Of a stretch of DNA of 11,472 nt, positions 7,230-11,472 are shown one piece after another. The position numbers were made by a program, and so were the translations under genes. How positions within the stretch are numbered: position 1 is the stretch's first letter; the number at the start of each line of letters is the position of its first letter. Origin of the DNA: Thermoplasmata archaeon M9B1D (GTDB lineage Archaea; Thermoplasmatota; E2; DHVEG-1); the NCBI GenBank assembly GCA_002900535.1, contig MUGC01000021.1:1-11472 (forward strand), given 5' to 3'. A model generated the notes under the pieces. It made no database searches, was not told where the DNA came from, and worked only from the letters and a program-made list of their open reading frames with translations.

Positions 7230-8357
7230 ATGCAAGATAAAAAAGCAGATTTAGCTGGACCTGGGATTAGTACTTATGAAAAAGTTGATCAAGTCTTACC
7301 AAAGGACTACTCTTCATTATTAAGCAGGAAAGAGACACAAAAAGCGTTGTACATGATTAAACGCTATATTGAAGAGAATCTAGCAAAAGAGTTAAATCTT
7401 CAGATGGTAACATGTCCGTTAATTGTTGATAAAGAAAGCGGTTTTAACGATATGTTAGATCGTGATGGCTCAAGGACTCCTGTAAGTTTCCCGTGTGGTT
7501 TGGGACTTGATAAACCGATTAATGCACAGGTTGTTCAAGCAGTAACTAAGTGGAAAAGATGGGCATTAAAACAATATGAGATGGATGTAGGTGAGGGACT
7601 AAACACTGATATGAGGGCCATTAGGAAGGATTACTTTTTAGATCACGATCATAGCTCTTATGTTGGTCAATGGGATTGGGAAAAAGTAATAGCAAAAAAG
7701 GATAGAAACCTGGATTATTTAAAAAGTACAGTTTCAAAAATTTGGAAAGTATTGAAAGGTGCTGAAAACTATGTACTTGAACAATTTCCGAAATTAAATG
7801 ATGGCAGGTATCCAAATCTACCAGACAAGCTTCATTTTATTCATGCTGAAGAAATTTTAGAAAGATATCCTAACTTGCCAAGAAAACAAAGAGAAACAGA
7901 GATACTCCAAGATTATCCAGCGGTTTTCATAATAGGTATTGGATGGGTGCTGGAAGATGGATATCCACATGAGATGAGGGCCGCAGACTATGACGATTGG
8001 GTCACGCCAACAGTCAATAATAATGGAAAACTCTATCATGGGCTTAATGGAGATATTTTAGTATGTAATCATGTAACAAAAAGACGACATGAATTATCGT
8101 CGATGGGAATACGTGTAACACCTGAAACTCTTAGGAAACAACTGGAACTAAGTGGTCTGCAAGAATATTTAGAGCTTCCTTATCATAAGATGATAATGAA
8201 TAACGAGATACCTTTAAGTATAGGTGGTGGAATTGGCCAAGAAAGAACATATATGCTTCTTTTGAAAAAAGCTCATCTTGGTGAAGTAAGTGTAACAGTT
8301 TGGCCAAAGCAATTAAAAGAGATATGTGGTAAAAAAAACATACATGTTCTTGAATAA
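7230..8357 (+). CDS. asnA: Ammonia-dependent asparagine synthetase (aspartate-ammonia ligase)
   Basis: AsnA makes asparagine from aspartate, ammonia and ATP in the cytoplasm; its fold is related to class II aminoacyl-tRNA synthetases. With ATG 7230 the protein has 375 residues, against about 330 in E. coli, the excess being an N-terminal extension of about 25 residues and small insertions. Family landmarks are clear: TKWKR (106-110), GEGL (121-124), YVGQWDWE (144-151), YDDW (254-257), GLNGDILV (271-278), ELSSMGIRV (288-296) and the motif-3-like GGGIGQER (332-339). By my alignment with E. coli AsnA, Lys77, Arg100, Gln116, Asp219, Glu248 and Arg299 are kept as Lys109, Arg132, Gln147, Asp255, Glu288 and Arg339. 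However, the His71-Ser72 pair is Gln103-Ala104. An in-frame TTG at 7221 is possible but badly placed relative to AAAAGGA. The gene is monocistronic and convergent with the next one. The identity is secure; full activity is likely but not certain. Confidence 0.9.
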   Translation: MQDKKADLAGPGISTYEKVDQVLPKDYSSLLSRKETQKALYMIKRYIEENLAKELNLQMVTCPLIVDKESGFNDMLDRDGSRTPVSFPCGLGLDKPINAQVVQAVTKWKRWALKQYEMDVGEGLNTDMRAIRKDYFLDHDHSSYVGQWDWEKVIAKKDRNLDYLKSTVSKIWKVLKGAENYVLEQFPKLNDGRYPNLPDKLHFIHAEEILERYPNLPRKQRETEILQDYPAVFIIGIGWVLEDGYPHEMRAADYDDWVTPTVNNNGKLYHGLNGDILVCNHVTKRRHELSSMGIRVTPETLRKQLELSGLQEYLELPYHKMIMNNEIPLSIGGGIGQERTYMLLLKKAHLGEVSVTVWPKQLKEICGKKNIHVLE

Positions 8358-8380
8358 TTTTTCTCTATTTTTCTATTTTT
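8358..8380 (+). terminator. T-rich terminator of asnA, overlapping the end of the convergent gene
   Basis: TTTTTCTCTATTTTTCTATTTTT follows the asnA stop and runs into the last codons of the minus-strand gene ending at 8373. Only 15 bases separate the two convergent stop codons. Confidence 0.5.
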
Positions 8381-9143
8381 TGTAATATTTGAAAATAATT
8401 ATGCTTATTATTGTAATGATTATTAGAATAATTGCTATTATGGCTGTTGTTGCAATTTCTTTTTGATCCTGTATTCTTTTAATTACTATTCCCAATAAGG
8501 CCCATATTATTACAAGGCTGTATGCAATATCTTTTCTTTTATATAGTATTATTAACGTAAGTAAGGTTGCAACGCATAATACAATAATTGTCCAAGTAAC
8601 ATCGCTTATTCCAAACCCATCCCAGCTTATTGTTACAAGCCATGCTGTGATATTTGCAATTGTTGCAACAGTAATCCAACCTAGATAAACACTAAAGGGT
8701 ACATGGAGGAACATTTTTTCTTTTAATGGTATTTGTTGCTGACTCACGTTTAATTTTATGTAGATTGCTATCAGTGATATTAGTAAAATTAACATAGCTA
8801 TTAAAGAAAGCGCTACTTGTTCATAGTGCCATAGAAATATCCATATTATGTTTGCAGCACTAGATAAAATGAATAATGGTGTTATTTTTGTAAGATATGG
8901 CATTTCAATTTTTTCTTTTTTGAAAAAATCTCTTGCTTGGTAGATTGCAAACAAGATTAGTAGGAGATATATTACGCCCCATATTGCAAATGTTATACCT
9001 GATGGTACAAAAAGATTTGGAATGTTGTCCGAAAGTTGTCCAGTGTTTTTTCCATTTATTGGCAAAATATTTGCAAGTGAATTCACAACAATTGTTAGAA
9101 CAACAGTTAATAAATTACTAATTTGTAGTATTCTTTTATCCAC
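8373..9143 (-). CDS. TspO/MBR-like (tryptophan-rich sensory protein) membrane protein, extended form
   Basis: This 256-residue integral membrane protein has about eight predicted helices, near 8-27, 48-68, 88-106, 111-131, 147-170, 182-202, 208-223 and 232-252. SLANILPINGK, then FAIWGVIYLLLILFAIYQ, SAANIIWIFLWHYE and PFSVYLGWITVATIAN recall long TspO/MBR-related proteins annotated in bacteria and archaea as tryptophan-rich sensory proteins. Classic TspO has only five helices in about 160 residues, so helices 6-8 are an extension. TspO proteins bind tetrapyrroles and have been linked to oxygen or light signalling; ligand binding here is unproven. The start is GTG 9143, supported by GAGGT seven bases upstream on the minus strand. 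It lies behind the acetyltransferase gene with a 74-base gap containing its own TATA box. The family call is moderate; the membrane nature is certain. Confidence 0.6.
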   Translation of the reverse strand: MDKRILQISNLLTVVLTIVVNSLANILPINGKNTGQLSDNIPNLFVPSGITFAIWGVIYLLLILFAIYQARDFFKKEKIEMPYLTKITPLFILSSAANIIWIFLWHYEQVALSLIAMLILLISLIAIYIKLNVSQQQIPLKEKMFLHVPFSVYLGWITVATIANITAWLVTISWDGFGISDVTWTIIVLCVATLLTLIILYKRKDIAYSLVIIWALLGIVIKRIQDQKEIATTAIIAIILIIITIISIIIFKYYKK

Positions 9144-9150
9144 AATTTAA

Positions 9151-9194
9151 ACCTCAAATAACAAATAGACAAAATGCAGTATCGTTTATAAAAT
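9151..9194 (-). promoter_or_regulatory. Promoter and ribosome site of the TspO-like gene
   Basis: Read on the minus strand, AATTTTATAAAC (about 9184-9195) is a good archaeal TATA box. It would place the transcript start near 9163, leaving a leader of about 20 bases. GAGGT at 9151-9155 is seven bases from the GTG. Confidence 0.5.
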
Positions 9195-9217
9195 TTTATA
9201 CTATTTCAATTATTGTT

Positions 9218-9706
9218 TTAATACAATCTTTGCATCAAAACAACGTCTAAACGTTTACCAAATTTAAAACCGCATTCTTTCATCAAACCAATTTTACTAA
9301 ATCCAACTGATTCATGAAGATGGATGCTAACTGGATTGTTATCTGCGATTCGTGCAATAAGAAGATGAAGACCTGCCTTTTCTCCTTTTTTTACAATTTC
9401 TTGCATGAGTTTTTTACCAATTCCTTTTCTCTGATAAGTATCTTTAACATAAACAGATATTTCAGCAGTATCTGAGTAAGCACACCTATCGGACCATTTG
9501 CTTAAAGCGGCCCAGCCAACAACATCGTTATTTTCTTTTGCAACAATTATAGGGTTTTTTAAACCATGCTGCTTAAACCAAACTTTTTGTTCTTCTAATG
9601 TTTTAATTTCGGTATCAAAAGTTGCAACAGTGTTTTTAATTGCATCATTATAGATAGAAGTAATACCTGTCAAATCCTCATATTTTGCTTTTCTAATTAT
9701 TAGCAT
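9218..9706 (-). CDS. GNAT N-acetyltransferase of the phosphinothricin/methionine-sulfoximine type
   Basis: This 162-residue protein is a single GNAT domain, the usual family length. Markers of the PAT/Bar/YncA group are present: IRKA at 4-7, IYNDAI (18-23), TFDTE (29-33), WAALSKWSDR (65-74), AYSDTAEISVYV (76-87) with the conserved Glu82, the acetyl-CoA-binding QRKGIG (92-97), SIHLHESVGF (127-136) and a final FGKRLDVVLMQR. Members acetylate amino groups of small molecules such as phosphinothricin, methionine sulfoximine or L-methionine analogues; the natural substrate here cannot be read from sequence. There is no Shine-Dalgarno sequence before the ATG, and the TATA box lies only about 33 bases away, so the mRNA is probably leaderless or nearly so. 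A separate promoter exists for the downstream TspO-like gene. Confidence 0.85.
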   Translation of the reverse strand: MLIIRKAKYEDLTGITSIYNDAIKNTVATFDTEIKTLEEQKVWFKQHGLKNPIIVAKENNDVVGWAALSKWSDRCAYSDTAEISVYVKDTYQRKGIGKKLMQEIVKKGEKAGLHLLIARIADNNPVSIHLHESVGFSKIGLMKECGFKFGKRLDVVLMQRLY

Positions 9707-9733
9707 ATCTTAATTTTGTATATATTTAATTAT

Positions 9734-9744
9734 ATTATAAAATT
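9734..9744 (-). promoter_or_regulatory. TATA box of the acetyltransferase gene; leaderless transcript likely
   Basis: On the minus strand AATTTTATAAT is centred about 33 bases before the ATG at 9706. Archaeal transcription starts about 25 bases downstream of the TATA centre, giving a leader of under 10 bases. No GGAGG-like sequence is present in this gap. Confidence 0.5.
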
Positions 9745-9751
9745 AATTCTC

Positions 9752-9762
9752 AAAAATAAAAA
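9752..9762 (-). terminator. Oligo-T terminator of the small-protein pair
   Basis: On the minus strand TTTTTATTTTT begins seven bases after the TAG stop of the 69-aa gene. There is no hairpin, so this is an archaeal-type signal. It precedes the TATA box of the acetyltransferase. Confidence 0.5.
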
Positions 9763-9769
9763 GATCTAA

Positions 9770-9979
9770 CTAGGCTTGTTCAGCCTTTTTCATTTCTTCT
9801 TCAATTATTTTGTCTAGTTGTTTGTCAACGCCTTGTTCACGAGCAATATTCTGCATATCATTGATTATTTTCTCCCAGATTACCTGTTGTTCACAGGCAT
9901 AATCCCACATATCTAATCTTTTTGTACCATCTGCTTTTTTGAACTCTTCCATCATATCTTTTTTATCTTGCTCGTTCAT
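9770..9979 (-). CDS. Small helical protein, paralogue of the adjacent upstream gene
   Basis: I do not recognise this 69-residue protein. It is highly charged with no signal peptide or membrane segment, so it is probably cytoplasmic. It is predicted almost wholly helical, with regular hydrophobic spacing that could make a helical bundle or coiled coil. Its first 47 residues align without gaps to the neighbouring 62-aa protein at about 25 identities, including MNE-x-D at the start, EEFKKAD, LDMWDYACEQ, IW and IAR. The C-terminal part (KQLDKIIEEEMKKAEQA) is an extra charged helix. GGAGG lies eight bases before ATG 9979, inside the last codons of the upstream gene, and only three bases separate that gene's stop from this ATG, so translation is probably coupled. 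The duplication and coupling suggest a heteromeric pair. It is followed by a T-run terminator. Confidence 0.7.
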   Translation of the reverse strand: MNEQDKKDMMEEFKKADGTKRLDMWDYACEQQVIWEKIINDMQNIAREQGVDKQLDKIIEEEMKKAEQA

Positions 9980-9982
9980 TTT

Positions 9983-10171
9983 TTATTCCTCCACGAGCGC
10001 CGGTTTACCGCCTTCTTTCATCATCTGAATTCTTGCAATTTTTGACATTTGATCCATTATTTCATCCCAGATTTCTATTTGTTCTAATGCGTAAAACCAC
10101 ATGTCCATCTTTTTTTGAACATCTCCTTTTTTAAAATCCTCAAGAAACTCCTTTATATCTCTTTCATTCAT
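9983..10171 (-). CDS. Small helical protein, first gene of a tandem paralogous pair
   Basis: This is a 62-residue protein of unknown function. It begins MNERDIKEFLEDFKKGD and carries MDMWFYALEQIEIW at about 22-35, the core motif shared with the next gene; both tryptophans, the Tyr-Ala and the Glu-Gln are identical in the two. The shared part ends at IAR (45-47); beyond it this copy has a short unrelated tail ending PALVEE. It has no membrane segment or signal peptide and is acidic-basic mixed and helical, so it is likely a cytoplasmic oligomerising protein. It is the promoter-proximal gene of a two-gene operon. The ribosome site is weak (GGCAGGGAC) compared with the strong GGAGG of its partner, so the partner may be made in excess. 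Conservation of both copies argues that this is a real gene despite its size. Confidence 0.7.
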   Translation of the reverse strand: MNERDIKEFLEDFKKGDVQKKMDMWFYALEQIEIWDEIMDQMSKIARIQMMKEGGKPALVEE

Positions 10172-10199
10172 ATTGTTTGTCCCTGCCTAGAACTGTGTT

Positions 10200-10235
10200 C
10201 TTAAAAAATATATCATGTACTAGTTTTTAAACTCT
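10200..10235 (-). promoter_or_regulatory. Promoter region of the small-protein operon
   Basis: On the minus strand GAGTTTAAAAAC (about 10222-10233) could be a TATA box giving a leader of about 30 bases. A second AT-rich element, GATATATTTT (10205-10214), would give a much shorter leader. One of these must serve the operon, because the previous minus-strand gene ends in T runs just upstream. Confidence 0.4.
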
Positions 10236-10239
10236 GAGG

Positions 10240-10263
10240 AAAAAATATAAAAATAAAAAAAAG
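10240..10263 (-). terminator. Oligo-T terminator of the 114-aa membrane protein gene
   Basis: On the minus strand several T runs (CTTTCTT, TTTTTTATTTTTATATTTTTT) begin about 15 bases after the TAA at 10281. They fit archaeal intrinsic termination. Confidence 0.5.
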
Positions 10264-10280
10264 AAAGATTAAATTTTTTT

Positions 10281-10625
10281 TTATATAATAGTTGTGAATG
10301 CCCCTAATAGTCCTACTATCAGGATAATAATACCTATTATTCCTTGGAATCCACCTAGCCACTTAGCTACTTTTTCTAAATTTTTCCCTACTGCGGGTAT
10401 AGCTGGTAATATTCCTACTATCATGATAAGAGCTGCAATTAATGCAACGATACCAAATATGTCCCAATAGCCCTGCCATATGATAACTATTATCAGTATT
10501 ATACCGATTATTGTATCAAAGCTACCTAACCATTTTGCAAATTTTTGTAAGGTTGGAACCGCATCTAAAAAGCTCACGCATAGTATGAGTCCAGCAACTA
10601 TATCCAAAATGTGTATTATCTCCAT
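10281..10625 (-). CDS. Small membrane protein with an internal tandem duplication
   Basis: This 114-residue integral membrane protein matches no family I know. About four hydrophobic segments occur, near 6-23, 38-51, 57-74 and 94-112. Two halves repeat the same plan: a hydrophobic helix, a Pro-containing turn (AVP at 22-24; LPAIP at 73-77), a short amphipathic K-x-AKWLG-x-F segment (28-36; 85-93), then a second helix beginning IIGII. Over the 20 residues from Lys28 and Lys85 about 14 or more are identical. The second half has a few extra residues before the amphipathic segment. Positive charges are concentrated in the two AKWLG loops, which probably lie at the same membrane face. The start ATG 10625 is supported by GGAGGG seven bases upstream and by a TATA box near 10681. 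It is monocistronic. A channel, transporter subunit or structural role is possible, but none can be assigned. Confidence 0.7.
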   Translation of the reverse strand: MEIIHILDIVAGLILCVSFLDAVPTLQKFAKWLGSFDTIIGIILIIVIIWQGYWDIFGIVALIAALIMIVGILPAIPAVGKNLEKVAKWLGGFQGIIGIIILIVGLLGAFTTII

Positions 10626-10632
10626 ATTTTTT

Positions 10633-10686
10633 CCCTCCTTCTACCTTTTTAATTATATGACTTTTATCTACATTTAACTTATAATT
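10633..10686 (-). promoter_or_regulatory. Promoter and ribosome site of the duplicated membrane protein gene
   Basis: On the minus strand AATTATAAGTT (10676-10686) is a TATA box placing the start near 10655. GAAGGAGGG (ending at 10633) is a strong ribosome site seven bases before the ATG. Confidence 0.5.
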
Positions 10687-10730
10687 GTTTCTATTTTAAC
10701 AAAATTAGCAAAAATATATGATTAAAATAT

Positions 10731-11378
10731 TTAATGATTCACTAAATCTATTAATTTTTTCAAACTAGCAATAGCCTGCTTTACATCATAGGATTTTACA
10801 ATATATGAACCCGAAACAAACATATTAGCACCCGCTTTGTCGACAAGATGAATTGTTTTATCAGTAACACCACCGTCAACTTCTATATCCAAATCAGGTT
10901 TCAATTCTCTTAATTTTTTAATTTTATCAAGCATTTCAGGTAAAAAAAGACTCCCATAAAAACCAGGGTTAACAGTCATAATTAAAACCTGATCGATATC
11001 ATCGATGTAGCCCATAATTGTTGAAAGAGGTGTCTCTGGATTTAAGACAAAACCGACATGTTTATCATTTTCTTTAGCAAGATTGACTAACTTTTTAGGT
11101 TTTTTACATGATTCAATATGGGCAAGCACCATATCAACTTTATTAATGTGCTTTTTAATCCATTCTTCAGGATTCTTTATCATCAAATGAGCTTCAAAAA
11201 TGCAATCAGCTTTAGGTAGTTTAAAATCAAAATCAACAGATTTATTTGGAACAAATTTTCCATCCATAATATCTAGTTGAATTATTTCAACATATTCTTT
11301 TACTTTGTTTATTTTATCTTCAAGTTCCTGTTGTGATTTAGCAATTATTGCTGGAATTATTTTCTTTTTTAAACTCAT
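10731..11378 (-). CDS. rpe: Ribulose-phosphate 3-epimerase, divergent form
   Basis: This 215-residue cytoplasmic TIM-barrel enzyme, close to the usual family length, is predicted to interconvert ribulose 5-phosphate and xylulose 5-phosphate. Family motifs are in order: LDIMDGKFVPN (35-45), AHLMI-x-NPEEW (63-73), TVNPGF (135-140), EVDGGV (166-171) and AGANMFVSGSYI near 178-189. Against E. coli Rpe, the catalytic and metal-binding Asp36, His64 and Asp168 are present, but the first metal-ligand His (E. coli His34) is Gln34. The N-terminal PSILSAD signature is PAIIAKS, and the phosphate-loop GGQ is YGS. It is therefore a divergent subgroup whose metal use may differ; a related sugar-phosphate epimerase is the alternative. 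The start ATG overlaps the stop of the preceding gene as ATGA, with GGTGA six bases upstream, so it is translationally coupled. Confidence 0.82.
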   Translation of the reverse strand: MSLKKKIIPAIIAKSQQELEDKINKVKEYVEIIQLDIMDGKFVPNKSVDFDFKLPKADCIFEAHLMIKNPEEWIKKHINKVDMVLAHIESCKKPKKLVNLAKENDKHVGFVLNPETPLSTIMGYIDDIDQVLIMTVNPGFYGSLFLPEMLDKIKKLRELKPDLDIEVDGGVTDKTIHLVDKAGANMFVSGSYIVKSYDVKQAIASLKKLIDLVNH

Positions 11379-11472
11379 ATTTTTTCACCGTCTAGAAGTT
11401 CATCCATTTCAACTTTGTATTTCTTGAAGTTATAACATATATCCTCTCCTTTTAGATAACCTTCATGAAACT
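11375..11472 (-). CDS. 3' end of an unidentified gene, translationally coupled to rpe
   Basis: An open frame enters from the right edge of the window and ends with TGA at 11375-11377, overlapping the rpe ATG by ATGA. Only the last 31 residues are visible (FHEGYLKGEDICYNF, then KKYKVEMDELLDGEKI). The 4-base overlap and the placement of the rpe ribosome site inside this frame make it very likely a real gene in one operon with rpe. The fragment is hydrophilic with a charged C-terminal helix. It is too short to name; a sugar-phosphate or central-metabolism enzyme would be expected from the linkage, but that is only a guess. Confidence 0.65.
   Translation of the reverse strand, partial: FHEGYLKGEDICYNFKKYKVEMDELLDGEKI

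Noticed and set aside
1..11472. tRNA, rRNA, CRISPR array, transposon or integrase
   Set aside because: No regularly spaced repeats, no cloverleaf-like GC-rich segment and no transposase or recombinase frame was seen on either strand.

Overview
The window looks like low-GC archaeal DNA. Genes are preceded by archaeal-type TATA boxes (TTATAAAT, TTTATAAA) and, in several cases, by strong GGAGG Shine-Dalgarno sequences. They are followed by oligo-T tracts rather than GC-rich hairpins. Two secreted proteins carry a PKD-like domain with a DWGDGT core and a short hydrophobic C-terminal tail. To my knowledge this pattern is common in sediment Thermoplasmatota such as Marine Benthic Group D and its relatives. 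That placement is an inference from protein style and base composition; no rRNA or tRNA gene is present to confirm it.

Left part (1-6786, + strand): three large exported proteins in a row. The first has a predicted beta-propeller with an Asp-box, then a PKD-like domain and tail. The second is a 1248-residue multidomain protein with PPC-like domains, cell-wall-binding-like segments and a C-terminal peptidase C25 (gingipain)-like region with a candidate His/Cys pair. The third is a smaller protein with a beta-rich domain followed by the same PKD-like module and tail. Each has its own signal peptide and at least two have their own promoter. The set suggests extracellular protein or polymer degradation by a sediment heterotroph.

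Middle (6800-9710): a small two-helix membrane protein resembling DUF5654, then an ammonia-dependent asparagine synthetase (asnA). Convergent to asnA is an eight-helix TspO/MBR-like membrane protein, and behind that a GNAT acetyltransferase of the phosphinothricin/methionine-sulfoximine type, probably leaderless.

Right part (9770-11472, - strand): two tandem paralogous small helical proteins (62 and 69 aa) with a shared MDMW-x-YA-x-EQ-type motif. Next come a 114-aa membrane protein built from an internal duplication, a divergent ribulose-phosphate 3-epimerase (rpe), and the 3' end of an unidentified gene overlapping rpe by ATGA.

There is no gene-free stretch longer than 300 bases, and I saw no tRNA, rRNA, CRISPR array, insertion sequence or integrase. 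The most unusual items are the tandem small paralogues, the shared C-terminal tail of the PKD proteins, the gingipain-like protein with its large insertion between the catalytic candidates, and the active-site deviations in AsnA and Rpe.
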